In this document: piece after piece, positions 19,189 through 27,854 of the stretch
How the letters are laid out: each line of letters opens with the position of its first letter
Numbering within the stretch: the first letter of the stretch is position 1
Program-made: the position numbers and the translations under genes
Assembly (NCBI RefSeq): GCF_965204125.1
Contig: NZ_OZ241968.1
Location: 930,001-994,000, forward strand
Source: Poriferisodalis sp965204125
GTDB taxonomy: Bacteria > Actinomycetota > Acidimicrobiia > Acidimicrobiales > Poriferisodalaceae
DNA: 64,000 nt
Reading direction: 5' to 3'
Notes under the pieces: generated by a model
Database searches by the model: none
What the model was told of the DNA's origin: nothing
Seen by the model: the letters and a program-made list of their open reading frames with translations, nothing else

Positions 19189-20081
19189 GCGTGGCCGGGC
19201 CGCACATGCAGCCGGGCTGGCCGATCCGGCGCCGTTACCGGCATGGTTGGTGGGATCCCGGCCGCGGACCGTGCTGGGAGTGGGGCACCCGCACATTCGT
19301 CATGGGCATCATCAACGCCACGGAAGACTCGTTCTCGGGCGACGGCGTCGCGGACCGGCTCGACGAGGCCCTGGCCCTGGCGCGGGAGCTGGTAGCAGCC
19401 GGAGTGGACATTATCGACATCGGCGGTGCGTCCAGCCGGCCCGGCGCCGAGCCCACGCCACTGGAGGTGGAGCGGCGCCGCGCCGTTCGGGTCATCGGCG
19501 CCGTCCGGGCCGAGTTGGAGCGGATCGGAGCCGACCTTCCGATCTCGGTCGACACCACCTGGGCCGATGTGGCGGCTCCCGCCCTCGATGCCGGCGCGTC
19601 GGTCGTGAACGACATCACCGGATTCCGTCTCGATCCCGGCATGGCGCCGCTCGTAGCCGAGCGCGGGGCGGCCGCAGTCATCATGCACAACCAGCGCGGC
19701 AGGCCCCATACCGACCTCGTCGCCGATGTGACGACCGGGCTGGAAGCCAGCCTGCAGATCTGCGCCGATGCCGGCGTGGGCACTGATCGGATCATCGTCG
19801 ACCCCGGCTTCGGATTCGGGTTCGGCGTGTCGCAGAACCTCGAGATGATGCGGCGCCTGCCTGAGATGTGGGCACTGGAGCTGCCGGTGCTCATCGGCAC
19901 ATCGCGCAAGTCCACGATCGGCGCCGTCACCGACACCAAGCCCGGCGATCGTCAGTTCGGGACGGCGTCCACCATCGTGGCTGCCATCTGTGCGGGCATC
20001 GACGTGGTGCGTGTGCACGACGCTGCCGAGATGATGCAGGCGATCCGGATGACCGACGCCATCGTCCGCCCCGCCCCCTGA
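19185..20081 (+). CDS. folP: Dihydropteroate synthase
   Basis: Condenses p-aminobenzoate with hydroxymethyl-dihydropterin diphosphate, the sulfonamide-sensitive step of folate synthesis. Core motifs in order are VMGIINATEDSFSGDG, DIGGASSRPGAE, SVDTTWADVA, VNDITGF, MHNQRGRP, DPGFGFGF and LIGTSRKST. Alanine, threonine and glutamate replace the more usual valine/threonine/proline in the first (MGILNVTPDSF type), a mild departure. A TTG at 19185 overlaps the previous stop; GTG at 19191 or ATG at 19206 are alternatives. An N-terminal extension of about 35 residues before the barrel is tryptophan- and arginine-rich. The other folate genes, folK and folB, lie 3-4 kb away on the other strand. Confidence 0.9.
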   Translation: MSVAGPHMQPGWPIRRRYRHGWWDPGRGPCWEWGTRTFVMGIINATEDSFSGDGVADRLDEALALARELVAAGVDIIDIGGASSRPGAEPTPLEVERRRAVRVIGAVRAELERIGADLPISVDTTWADVAAPALDAGASVVNDITGFRLDPGMAPLVAERGAAAVIMHNQRGRPHTDLVADVTTGLEASLQICADAGVGTDRIIVDPGFGFGFGVSQNLEMMRRLPEMWALELPVLIGTSRKSTIGAVTDTKPGDRQFGTASTIVAAICAGIDVVRVHDAAEMMQAIRMTDAIVRPAP

Positions 20082-20093
20082 GGAGCTGGCGGG

Positions 20094-21386
20094 TCAGCTC
20101 TCGACTGGTGCGACCGTGCCGTCGGGCATGAGTTGAGTGCGGGTGCCGTCGGCGGTCTCGCTGTAAAAGGTGGACCGGCCGGAGGCTTCGAGCGTGGCGA
20201 GCATGGCCGGCAGCGGGGCGTCGACGCTGCGCAGGAACTCGATCACCCGGGCGGGGCCGAGGTGGTCGAGCATCTCGAACGGGCCGTGCACCCAGTTGAA
20301 TCCCCAGCGGATGGCGTTGTCGACGTTCGCGATGTCGTCGGCGATCTCGGGCACCAGGTCGGCCGCGTAGGCCAGCGTGCCGCCGAAGATGTGCCGAGCC
20401 AGCTCGCCCTGTGGGGAGTCGGCAAACATCACCTCGCCCAGGTCTGCGGGCACGCCCTCGAGATCAGGCGCAGAGACGGCACGCCATTCGCCGGTCAGGA
20501 GATCGAACGTCTCGGCCTTGCGTGACCCGTCGTCGAGCTTGGTCCGCCGGCTGAAACCGCCGCCGGTCTTGCGGCCGAGCTGTCCCCGGTCGGCCATGTC
20601 TTGTTCCGCTGCGGGAAACGCAGTGAACTCGAGCCCCCGGTCGCCTGCCGGCAGGTTCTGGGCCAGGTTGGCGCCCACCAGCTCCATGACGTCGAGGCCG
20701 ATGAGATCGATGAGCCCGTACAGGCCCGTGGGCGGCAGCCCGACCGGCGCGCCCAGCACGGCGTCGATGGTCTCCTGGGTCATGCCGTCGGCCAGAAACG
20801 GCTTGGCCATGTGCAGGCCCGACAGCATGAAGAAACAGCCGATGCGGTTGCCGATGAAGTTGACGGTGTCCTTGGCGTGCACCACGCCCTTGCCGAGACG
20901 CTCGGCGCCGAATCGGGCGAAGGCGTCGATCACCTCGGGCTCAGTGTCCTCGCCGGGCACCAGCTCGAACAGCTTCATCACCCGCACGGGGTTGAAGAAG
21001 TGGGTGATCGCCACATCTCGGCGGAAGCGCTCGCTCATGCCGTCGGAGATCTGGCGCAGGGGAATGCCCGAGGTGTTCGACGAGATCACCGAGCCGTCGC
21101 TGCGCGCTGCTTCGAGCCGCTCGAACAGCTCGCGCTTGGTGGCCAGATCCTCGATGACTGCTTCGCACACCCAGTCGTAGCCGGCGATGTCGTCGAGCCG
21201 GTCGTCGACCGTGCCGATGCTGACCAGATCCCGGCATTCGGGGTCGACGCCGTCCAGCGCACGCTGCGCCGCGGCCTCGTCGCTGTCGAGCACGAGCACC
21301 CGGCACCCCGCCGCTGCAGACGCGGCGGCGATGCCGGCGCCCATCGTGCCCGCGCCGATGATCGCTACTGAACTGATCTCACGCAT
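20094..21386 (-). CDS. 3-hydroxyacyl-CoA dehydrogenase
   Basis: NAD-dependent oxidation of 3-hydroxyacyl-CoA in fatty acid beta-oxidation. The Rossmann site is AIIGAGTMGAGIAAA at the N-terminus. The catalytic His-Glu region is THFFNPVRVMKLFELVPG, followed by KDTVNFIGNRIG. The C-terminal half holds a 3HCDH dimerisation domain and a second, shorter related segment (NAIRWGFNWVHGPFEMLDHLG), as in the dehydrogenase part of FadB-like proteins; the enoyl-CoA hydratase domain is absent. The 430 residues start at ATG 21386, nine bases after the acyl-CoA dehydrogenase stop, so the two catalyse successive oxidative steps from one transcript. A thiolase and a separate hydratase are not in the window. Confidence 0.9.
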   Translation of the reverse strand: MREISSVAIIGAGTMGAGIAAASAAAGCRVLVLDSDEAAAQRALDGVDPECRDLVSIGTVDDRLDDIAGYDWVCEAVIEDLATKRELFERLEAARSDGSVISSNTSGIPLRQISDGMSERFRRDVAITHFFNPVRVMKLFELVPGEDTEPEVIDAFARFGAERLGKGVVHAKDTVNFIGNRIGCFFMLSGLHMAKPFLADGMTQETIDAVLGAPVGLPPTGLYGLIDLIGLDVMELVGANLAQNLPAGDRGLEFTAFPAAEQDMADRGQLGRKTGGGFSRRTKLDDGSRKAETFDLLTGEWRAVSAPDLEGVPADLGEVMFADSPQGELARHIFGGTLAYAADLVPEIADDIANVDNAIRWGFNWVHGPFEMLDHLGPARVIEFLRSVDAPLPAMLATLEASGRSTFYSETADGTRTQLMPDGTVAPVES

Positions 21387-21395
21387 GGCCTCTGC

Positions 21396-22550
21396 CTATC
21401 GGGTGCCGGAGACTTCGCGGCCGATGATCTCCTTCATGATCTCGGTGGTGCCGCCGTAGATGGTCTGGATCCGGGCGTCCGCGTACGCCTTGGAGATCGG
21501 GAACTCGCTCATGTAGCCGTAGCCGCCGAACAGCTGCAGGCAGCGGGTGATGAGCCGCAGCTGCATCTCGGTCACCCACCACTTGGCCTCGGCGGCATCG
21601 GTGGCGGTGAGCTCGCCGGCATTGAGCGCCTCGATCTGCCGGTCCACGAACACCCAAGCAATGTCCAGCTCGGTCTTCATCTCGGCCAGCTCGAAGCGGG
21701 TGTTCTGGAACGAGGCGATGGTCTGTCCGAACGCCGTGCGCTCGCCGACGTAGTCCACCGTCCAGTCGAACGCAGCCTGCGCGTGCGCCACCCCGCCCAC
21801 CGCGATCGACAGGCGCTCCTGGGGCAGGTTCCGCACCAGGTGCAGGAACCCGTTGCCCTCGCCGCCGAGCAGGTTCTCCTCGGGCACGAACACGTCGTCG
21901 AAGAACAGCTCCGCCGTGTCCTGGGACTTCAAGCCCAGCTTGTCGAGATTGCGGCCCCGCTCGAAGCCCTCCATGCCCTCCTCCAGCACGATCAGCGACA
22001 TGCCCCGGTGCTTCTCGGTGGGGTCGGTCTTGGCCGCCACGATCACCAGGTCGGAGTTGATGCCGTTGGTGATGAACGTCTTGGCGCCGTTCACCACGTA
22101 GCCGTCGCCCGAGCGCACCGCCGTGGTGGTGATCGAGGCCAGATCGGAGCCGGTCCCCGGCTCGGTCATGGCGATGGCGCTCATCAGCTCGCCGCTGGCG
22201 AGGCCCGGCATCCAGCGTTCGGCCTGCTCGTCATTGCAGAGGTTGATGAAATACGGCAGGCAGATGTCGTTGTGCAGCGTCATGCACTGCCCCGAGCTGG
22301 CCGCGCCCGACGCGTGGACTTCCTCGTTGACGATGGCGTTGTAGCGGAAGTCGAGAACCCCGCCGCCGCCGTACCGCTCGTCGACGGCCGTGGCCAGCAA
22401 GCCCACATCACCCGCCTTGCGGAACATGGCCTTGTCGATCTTGCCGTCGGCTTCCCATTTCTCGTGGTTGGGGACGATCTCGCGCTCCACGAAGGCTTTG
22501 GCCGTCTCGCGGAACATCTCGTGCTCGTCGTCGAAGATGGTGCGCCGCAT
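21396..22550 (-). CDS. Acyl-CoA dehydrogenase (LCAD/IVD-like)
   Basis: FAD-dependent first step of beta-oxidation (384 residues). AMTEPGTGSDLASI and GAKTFITNGIN are the family signatures. The C-terminal motif reads IYGGTTEIMKEIIG: the glutamate that is the base in medium-chain enzymes (YEGT) is glycine here, as in long-chain and isovaleryl-CoA dehydrogenases, where the base lies on another helix. NLPQERLSIA offers a glutamate at that place. This differs from the acyl-CoA dehydrogenase at 1375, which keeps YEGT. The ATG at 22550 gives MRRTIFDDEHEMFRE, the normal N-terminus. It is co-transcribed with the hydroxyacyl-CoA dehydrogenase and diverges from the thioesterase gene. Confidence 0.9.
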   Translation of the reverse strand: MRRTIFDDEHEMFRETAKAFVEREIVPNHEKWEADGKIDKAMFRKAGDVGLLATAVDERYGGGGVLDFRYNAIVNEEVHASGAASSGQCMTLHNDICLPYFINLCNDEQAERWMPGLASGELMSAIAMTEPGTGSDLASITTTAVRSGDGYVVNGAKTFITNGINSDLVIVAAKTDPTEKHRGMSLIVLEEGMEGFERGRNLDKLGLKSQDTAELFFDDVFVPEENLLGGEGNGFLHLVRNLPQERLSIAVGGVAHAQAAFDWTVDYVGERTAFGQTIASFQNTRFELAEMKTELDIAWVFVDRQIEALNAGELTATDAAEAKWWVTEMQLRLITRCLQLFGGYGYMSEFPISKAYADARIQTIYGGTTEIMKEIIGREVSGTR

Positions 22551-22637
22551 GAGGCGAGCGTATGCCGCCGCGCTGCGGCGAGCCACGGCCGGCCGCGGCG
22601 GGCAGGCGTCGGGCCTGCACAGATAGCGTCTCGGCCC

Positions 22638-23339
22638 GTGACCGAGCACGACTCACCGAGCGATCTCGGCGCCACGGTCGAGCCCGGTTACGACTGGAGC
22701 GCGGTCGAGCGAGCGGCTGCCGCGATGCGACGGCTGAACCAGGCGCTGGCGAACCGGCGGGTCGACGACGAGGTGCTCGACGAGATCACGGCCACGGTCA
22801 AGGCCACCGCGGCGCGGCTGGAGCAGGGCACGCTGCGGGTGAAGATCGACGACATGCTCTCGCGGCCCTACCTCCGCGAGATCTACGAGGGGCAGTACTT
22901 CCCGCTGCCGCTCGAACCCGGCGACGAGATCGAGTTCGACCCGTTCTCGATCGGCGGCGGCACGCTGCATCCGGCTTCGGTGAACGTCAGGTACTTCAAG
23001 GAATCCGACGACGCCGTGACCGGCGAGGCGGTGGTGGACCCCATGTTCGCCGGGCCGCCCGAGCGCACCCACGGCGGCGTGGTGGCGCTGATCATCGACG
23101 AACTGATGGGGGCGCTGAACCGCATGCGGGGCCGGCAGGCATATACCGGCCGGCTCACCGTTCATTACCGTGCCGCGACCCCGCTGGACGTACCGCTGCG
23201 TCTGCGGGCGTGGATCGAGAGCACGTCGGGCCGCAAGATCGTCCAGCACGCCGAGGTGCATGGCCCCGAAGGCCTCTGCGTCAACGCTGAGGGCCTGTTC
23301 ATCCTGCGAGCCGACGCGCCGCCGATTCCCGAGGGCTAG
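22638..23339 (+). CDS. Hotdog-fold thioesterase-like protein
   Basis: A 233-residue protein with an alpha-helical N-terminal third (repeated arginine/alanine heptads) and a hotdog domain of the PaaI/acyl-CoA thioesterase type. The core GPPERTHGGVVALIIDELMGALNR matches the helix that carries the active site in this fold (usually HGG followed by an acidic residue). YTGRLTVHYRAATPLDVPL and the strands after it complete the domain. It probably hydrolyses an acyl-CoA, in keeping with the divergent beta-oxidation pair. The start is GTG at 22638, 87 bases from the acyl-CoA dehydrogenase start. It overlaps the convergent folK by four bases. Confidence 0.75.
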   Translation: MTEHDSPSDLGATVEPGYDWSAVERAAAAMRRLNQALANRRVDDEVLDEITATVKATAARLEQGTLRVKIDDMLSRPYLREIYEGQYFPLPLEPGDEIEFDPFSIGGGTLHPASVNVRYFKESDDAVTGEAVVDPMFAGPPERTHGGVVALIIDELMGALNRMRGRQAYTGRLTVHYRAATPLDVPLRLRAWIESTSGRKIVQHAEVHGPEGLCVNAEGLFILRADAPPIPEG

Positions 23340-23869
23340 TCCTGCCGTTGCTCCGGCGAGGCGGTGGCGAGCTGGTGCAGCAGCTCGACGGTGCCGACGT
23401 ACTCGCAGTCTTGGTCGGCGACGGCTGACAGTTCGCCGAGCGTGACCAGCTCGGGTGCCAGCTCTGCGAGGGGGTCGAGCACGAATCGGCGCTCGCGTAG
23501 GCGGGGGTGCGGGATCTGCAGCTCGGGGTCGCGCATCTCCACGTCGCCGAACAGCAGTACGTCGACGTCGAGCGTGCGCGGGCCCCAGCGTTCACGGCGC
23601 ACCCGCCGTGCCGCGGCTTCGAGGGCTTGGCAGCGGGCCAGCAGCTCGTAGGGGCCGTCGGGCACCGACAGCTCGGCCACGAGGTTCAGGAACTCCGGCT
23701 GTTCGGGGCCGATCGGCGCGCTGCGGTACACGCCCGACACGGCCACGAGCACGCCAGCGGCATCCAGCGAGTCGAGGGCATCTGCTAGTTGTGCAGCGGG
23801 ATTGCCGATGTTGGCACCCAGCCCCACAAAGGCCCGCACGCCGGGCGGGCTCACCAGCTCAGGTTCCAC
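23336..23869 (-). CDS. folK: 6-hydroxymethyl-7,8-dihydropterin pyrophosphokinase
   Basis: Transfers pyrophosphate from ATP to hydroxymethyl-dihydropterin, supplying the substrate of FolP. Diagnostic motifs are FVGLGANIGNP, RRERWGPRTLDVDVLLFG (Mg-ATP and pterin site) and IPHPRLRERRFVLDPL. Length is about 177 residues. A GTG at 23869 and a TTG at 23875 are both usable; neither has a clear ribosome site. The gene follows folB by 12 bases and is the last of the operon. Its end overlaps the convergent thioesterase gene by four bases. Confidence 0.92.
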   Translation of the reverse strand: MEPELVSPPGVRAFVGLGANIGNPAAQLADALDSLDAAGVLVAVSGVYRSAPIGPEQPEFLNLVAELSVPDGPYELLARCQALEAAARRVRRERWGPRTLDVDVLLFGDVEMRDPELQIPHPRLRERRFVLDPLAELAPELVTLGELSAVADQDCEYVGTVELLHQLATASPEQRQD

Positions 23870-23881
23870 CGGCAAGTCGGC

Positions 23882-24250
23882 TCATGCCGGGCGACGGGTG
23901 ATGCGCACGCCGCTGGTGCCGAGGTCGACCGCAACGGGCGGGCGGAGCTTGGTGACCGCGACCGTGGCGGCGGTCACGCCGTCGATGCCGCACAGCTCCT
24001 CGGCGATCAGCTCGGCCAGCCGTTCGAGCAGCTGCGGCTGGGCCTCGTCGCACAGCGCCACGATGCCGTCGCATACGGCGCCGTAGTCGATGGTGAGGCC
24101 CAGGTCGTCGGTGGCTCCCGCCCGGCTCAGATCGGCGTAGAGATCGATGTCGATGCTGAGCGGCTGCGGCGCGGTGCGCTCATGCGCCAACGCCCCGATC
24201 ACGCACGTCACCCGCAAGTCGCGGAGTTCGATGCGGTCTGGTGCCGTCAC
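23882..24250 (-). CDS. folB: Dihydroneopterin aldolase
   Basis: Cleaves dihydroneopterin to hydroxymethyl-dihydropterin and glycolaldehyde in folate synthesis. The 122 residues show IELRDLRVTCVIGALAHER with the conserved glycine and histidine, DIDLYADLSRAGATDDLGLTIDY, and the catalytic-lysine region TVAVTKLRPPVA near the C-terminus. The start is GTG at 24250, eight bases downstream of the pseudophosphatase gene and 12 bases ahead of folK. folE (GTP cyclohydrolase), commonly in this operon in actinobacteria, is not present. Confidence 0.92.
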   Translation of the reverse strand: MTAPDRIELRDLRVTCVIGALAHERTAPQPLSIDIDLYADLSRAGATDDLGLTIDYGAVCDGIVALCDEAQPQLLERLAELIAEELCGIDGVTAATVAVTKLRPPVAVDLGTSGVRITRRPA

Positions 24251-24258
24251 TGCAGGGC

Positions 24259-24777
24259 TCAGCTCGTTGTGCCCTGGCCGGGGAGGATGCTCAGCGCCAC
24301 GTCGACCACACGGCGCCCCTCAGGGCCGACTCGCTGGCCGAAGATCCGCTCGGTGATGGCCGTGGCCTGGGGACCGGTGGGCACCTTGCCCGACAGCAGC
24401 AGGTACGACGCCACGAACCCGCACACGTCCTCGCCGACCCGCTCCTTGTGCAGGATGACGCGCTTGCGCTCGCCGGCCAGCCGCTCCAAGTCGTCGTGGA
24501 CCGACTGCAGGTACTCGCCCAAGTCGTCGAAAGCGGGCCATGGCCGGTGCAGGTAGGGCATGTCCAGCTCGTCGTAGTTGTGCAGGTTGTGCGGCGCCGA
24601 GATCAGCGACACGACGATGTCGAACTCGTTGCGGCGCAGCCAGATGATCTCTTCCTGACGGCGGACGCGCCGGTGGCTGGCGCCATAGCCGCCAGGACGC
24701 TCGCACACTGCGAGGCGGTCGGCGACGACCCAGTTGAAGTTGCGGGGCTGAATGCCCTCCGCCCACTTCCCTCTCAT
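24259..24777 (-). CDS. Dual-specificity-phosphatase-like protein lacking catalytic residues
   Basis: A 172-residue protein with the outline of a dual-specificity phosphatase: NFNWVVADRLAVCERPG at the N-terminus, a strand-loop FDIVVSLIS, and a C-terminal ILH.....G....FVASYLLLSG matching the P-loop and following helix. The HCx5R signature, however, reads H110-K111 and D117: cysteine is lysine and arginine is aspartate. Catalysis by the normal mechanism is impossible if this alignment is right. The reading frame is intact and sits in an operon between hpt and folB, so it is probably a pseudophosphatase that binds or scaffolds rather than a dead gene. The ATG at 24777 has AGGGACGGCGAG upstream. 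The function is unknown. Confidence 0.65.
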   Translation of the reverse strand: MRGKWAEGIQPRNFNWVVADRLAVCERPGGYGASHRRVRRQEEIIWLRRNEFDIVVSLISAPHNLHNYDELDMPYLHRPWPAFDDLGEYLQSVHDDLERLAGERKRVILHKERVGEDVCGFVASYLLLSGKVPTGPQATAITERIFGQRVGPEGRRVVDVALSILPGQGTTS

Positions 24778-24857
24778 AGCTCGCCGTCCCTGCAAGCGTG
24801 TACCCGGCAGAATTTACCGGTGCCCGACTGAGCCTGCACAGCCGTTCTGCAAGACCT

Positions 24858-25457
24858 TCAGGCGCTGTCTGCGGCAGCAGCGTCGTACGCGCGGATCTCG
24901 GCCAGATTGCGGTACTTCTGCGCCAGATCCAGCCCGTAGCCGATGACCCACACGGGCGGCAGCCGGAAGCCGATGTAGTCGACGAGGCCGTTCAGGCTGC
25001 CGTTGTGCTCGCGGGTCAGCAGCGAGCACACGGCCAGGCTGGCCGGGCCGCGGGCCAGCAGGCTGCGACGCAGGTACGACAGCGTGAGACCGCTCTCCAC
25101 GATGTCCTCCACCAGGATCACGTCGCGCCCCGCAATGTCGATGTCGAGATCCTTGAGAATGCGCACGACGCCGCTGGATCGGGTGCTGCTGCCGTACGAC
25201 GAGACGGCCATGAAGTCCATCTCGACCGGCAGGTCGATGGCACGGCTGAGATCGGAGGCGAACATCACCGCCCCCTTGAGCACCGCCACGAGCAGCGGTT
25301 GGCGGCCCGCGTAGTCGGCAGTGATCTGCGTGCCCAGTTCGGCCACCCGCTCGGCGATCTCGGGGCCCGAGACGAGCACTTCGCCCACGGCGGGGTCGCC
25401 GGCGAGCATCGAGTCGAGGTCGCTGTGGGATTCCTCCGAAGCCGATGCGCCTGCCAC
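24858..25457 (-). CDS. hpt: Hypoxanthine phosphoribosyltransferase
   Basis: Purine salvage enzyme joining hypoxanthine or guanine to PRPP. The PRPP-binding loop is VEDIVESGLTLSYL; the usual DTG/DTA is ESG here, as in many bacterial Hpt proteins. LLVAVLKGAVMFASDL and DFMAVSSYGSST are family signatures, and PPVWVIGYGLDLAQKYRNL is the C-terminal hood. It is about 199 residues from the GTG at 25457; an ATG 16 codons later is possible. It lies 11 bases after tilS. The tilS-hpt pair is conserved widely, usually followed by ftsH, which is replaced here by the pseudophosphatase gene. Confidence 0.93.
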   Translation of the reverse strand: MAGASASEESHSDLDSMLAGDPAVGEVLVSGPEIAERVAELGTQITADYAGRQPLLVAVLKGAVMFASDLSRAIDLPVEMDFMAVSSYGSSTRSSGVVRILKDLDIDIAGRDVILVEDIVESGLTLSYLRRSLLARGPASLAVCSLLTREHNGSLNGLVDYIGFRLPPVWVIGYGLDLAQKYRNLAEIRAYDAAAADSA

Positions 25458-25468
25458 GTGAGCCGAAC

Positions 25469-26482
25469 TTAGTGGTTATGCGTTTCCGATGGCGGAACAG
25501 CTTGCTCGAGTCGAAGCCGATCGGCCGAGCGGCTGACCCGCCGCCCGCCGCCGACCTCGGTGGCGCGGTGGGTGTGCCTGGCCACCTCGAGCACCCGCTC
25601 GACCGTGCTGGCATCGGGCGGATGATCGGTGCGCAGCCACGCCCGGATGGCTCGCCGCGCCAGGGCCACCGGCGCATTCCGCAACTCGGACGCATTGGTG
25701 GGATCGATGTCGGCCGCCAACACGTCGAGGAGGTCGGCATCGGCAGCCGCCAGCCCGGATCCACGGGCCAGCAACGGCACCACGTCACGCCCGGCGATGT
25801 CGCACAGCAGCGGGATCACCTCGTGACGGACACGGCTGCGCCAGAAGCGAGGGTCGGCGTTGGAGGGATCACGGATGGGCTCGTAGCCGACCAGCTCGCA
25901 GACCCGCTCGGTCTCGGTGCGCCGCAGCCCCAGCAGCGGCCGCCGGTCGGCTCTCATGGCGGCGAGCGCATCGAGCGCGCCGCCGCGCAGCAGCTGCAGC
26001 AACACCGTCTCTGCCTGGTCGTCGGCGGTATGGCCCAGCAGCGCATCGGGACCGAGCGCGGCGTGGCGGGCCTCGCGAGCCCGCGCCTGCAAGTTCGCCC
26101 CAGGGGCAAGGTCGAGGTGCATCACGCTGAACCCCGCCCCGAGCTGGTCGCACAGCGCCTCGACTCTCGCCGCTTCGGCCCTGCCCGCTTCGCGCAGCCC
26201 GTGATCGACATGGACTGCAGAGACGGCGGTGATCCCGCTGCCGCTCCGCTGGGCAAACCGGCAGGCGAGCACCAGCAGCGCAGCCGAATCGGCGCCGCCC
26301 GACACTGCGCACACCAGATCAGGGCCCTCGATGTTGCCGAACGTGCACCGGTCCACCAGACACTCGAGTTCGTCCGAGCCACGTGATGCATCGCCAGCAG
26401 GACTGGGCGGCGCGGCAGGGGCGCCGGCAGCCGTCACCCGCGGCGAGCGGGGTCCGGCGGCTCGATCAGGCCGCTGGGACAC
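25469..26482 (-). CDS. tilS: tRNA(Ile)-lysidine synthase
   Basis: Modifies C34 of the CAT-anticodon tRNA-Ile to lysidine so it reads AUA; essential in most bacteria. The PP-loop VCAVSGGADSAALLVLACRF and HVDHGLR, LGHTADDQAETVLLQLLRGG and RPLLGLRR are the N-type ATPase domain motifs. The C-terminal domain is shorter than in E. coli, as in other actinobacteria. The GTG at 26482 has GGAG five bases upstream and overlaps the end of the DUF2342 gene by 17 bases, giving 337 residues with a proline/alanine-rich leader; a GTG at 26437 is the alternative. Confidence 0.92.
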   Translation of the reverse strand: MSQRPDRAAGPRSPRVTAAGAPAAPPSPAGDASRGSDELECLVDRCTFGNIEGPDLVCAVSGGADSAALLVLACRFAQRSGSGITAVSAVHVDHGLREAGRAEAARVEALCDQLGAGFSVMHLDLAPGANLQARAREARHAALGPDALLGHTADDQAETVLLQLLRGGALDALAAMRADRRPLLGLRRTETERVCELVGYEPIRDPSNADPRFWRSRVRHEVIPLLCDIAGRDVVPLLARGSGLAAADADLLDVLAADIDPTNASELRNAPVALARRAIRAWLRTDHPPDASTVERVLEVARHTHRATEVGGGRRVSRSADRLRLEQAVPPSETHNH

Positions 26483-27551
26483 GCTCCAGCCAGGCTTGGG
26501 GGTCGCGGATCTCCGCCATGGACGGCAGGTGCTCGACGCGCTCCCAGATCCGGTCCACCGCCCGGGGGCCGCGCTCGGCCTCGATCTCGGCGATGAAGTC
26601 CTCACCGGCCTGGTATTGCGCCAGCTTGGCCTCGATGCCCAGCAAGCGCTGGATCAGCCGCGCCATGCCGCGCACATTGCGGCGCCGGTGGTGCATCACC
26701 ACGGCAAACCGGTCGGCGTCGGGGATGTGCCCGCGGGCGGCGCGCGCCATCGTGACGTCGCCGTGCCCTTCCACCAGGCTCATCATGCCGCCCACCTGGG
26801 CGATCAGCTCGCGCTGTTGGTCAGTCGCGAACACTGCGGCGAGCCCTCCCTCGCCCAGCAGGTCCTGGCCGTCTTGGTCTGCACCGCTGCGACGCAGGGA
26901 CACCAGGCTGCGCAGACCCTCGCGTACACGCTCGGGGTCGGGTTGGGCCTCGTCGACCAGCCCGTTCACGAGCTGCAGGAAGTGCGGCCGCAGCCACGGC
27001 ACGCCGGTGAATTGCGAGCGGTGGGTCAGCTCGTGGAGCGCCAGCCACAGGCGGAATTGAGCCGGGACGAATGCGTAGCGCTTCTCGGTGACCAGGATGT
27101 TCGGGCCGACAAAGTAAACGGTGTCTCCCGCTGTCGCCGTCTCGTCGTCTGAAGCCCACAGCAGGTCGTACTGGCCGAGCACCCGCTTGGACATCCAGCC
27201 AAGTACGGCGCCCAGCTCCACCGCTCCCAGCGTCTGCGTTGCCCGCGAGGTCGCTGCGGTGCCGTCGGCACCGGCCGATGCGCCCAGCAGCGGTTGCAGC
27301 AGCCGCCGGAACGCCGCGATGTTGGCGTCGATCCAGCCCGTCCGGTCGATCACCTCTGCGTGCGCCTCGCCCGGCGTCTCCAGCCCGGTCTCGATGGCCA
27401 CCAGCTCAGCCGCAACCGGCACGAAGCGGGCGAAGTCCTGCCGCAGCGGTTCAGCGAGGTAGGACTGGTACAGCGGCTCGGTGCCTGCGACCCGCACCGC
27501 GATGCGGCGCGCCAATTCCCAGTCGACGTGCTCGTCGGCGGGATCGCTCAC
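26466..27551 (-). CDS. DUF2342 zincin-like metalloprotease-family protein
   Basis: A 361-residue member of the actinobacterial DUF2342 family, sometimes labelled as associated with coenzyme F420 synthesis by gene neighbourhood only. The zinc motif HELTH lies in LWLALHELTHRSQF. A second motif, MSLVEGHGDVTM, carries the conserved histidine typical of the family. No signal peptide is present, so it acts in the cytoplasm. The substrate is unknown. The start is GTG at 27551. It overlaps tilS by 17 bases and follows the 44-residue membrane protein by eight bases, placing it firmly in the tilS-hpt operon. Confidence 0.8.
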   Translation of the reverse strand: MSDPADEHVDWELARRIAVRVAGTEPLYQSYLAEPLRQDFARFVPVAAELVAIETGLETPGEAHAEVIDRTGWIDANIAAFRRLLQPLLGASAGADGTAATSRATQTLGAVELGAVLGWMSKRVLGQYDLLWASDDETATAGDTVYFVGPNILVTEKRYAFVPAQFRLWLALHELTHRSQFTGVPWLRPHFLQLVNGLVDEAQPDPERVREGLRSLVSLRRSGADQDGQDLLGEGGLAAVFATDQQRELIAQVGGMMSLVEGHGDVTMARAARGHIPDADRFAVVMHHRRRNVRGMARLIQRLLGIEAKLAQYQAGEDFIAEIEAERGPRAVDRIWERVEHLPSMAEIRDPQAWLERVPAA

Positions 27552-27559
27552 TGTGTGGC

Positions 27560-27694
27560 TCAGCGCTTGGGGTACCGCGGCGCAACCACCTTCTGCACGT
27601 AGCCCGCGACCAGCTTGAAAACGGTCAGCACCGTCACGATGGTCAGCGGGACCGCCAACCAGTAGTGCCAGACCTGCGCGCCAAGGAGCTCCAT
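27560..27694 (-). CDS. Small single-pass membrane protein (44 residues)
   Basis: A short gene with one hydrophobic helix (WLAVPLTIVTVLTVFKLVAG) and a basic tail ending APRYPKR, the pattern of small actinobacterial membrane proteins. The ATG at 27694 has GGAG-like sequence at a distance. The stop lies eight bases before the DUF2342 start, making it the first gene of the operon. The arrangement, the hydrophobic helix and the positive-inside tail support a real gene. The function is unknown. Confidence 0.6.
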   Translation of the reverse strand: MELLGAQVWHYWLAVPLTIVTVLTVFKLVAGYVQKVVAPRYPKR

Positions 27695-27854
27695 GGCGCA
27701 GATATTAGTGGTCAGCTGCGCCAGAACCCCATCGGGAGGGCGGCACGTGTTGCAGCGGGGTTCCTAGCCTCGCGCCATCGTCTTTCGCGTCGGCCGGGCA
27801 GGGCATCCTTGGTTGTGCGAACTGCGGCAGCACCCCGACATCGAGAGAGGGCAG

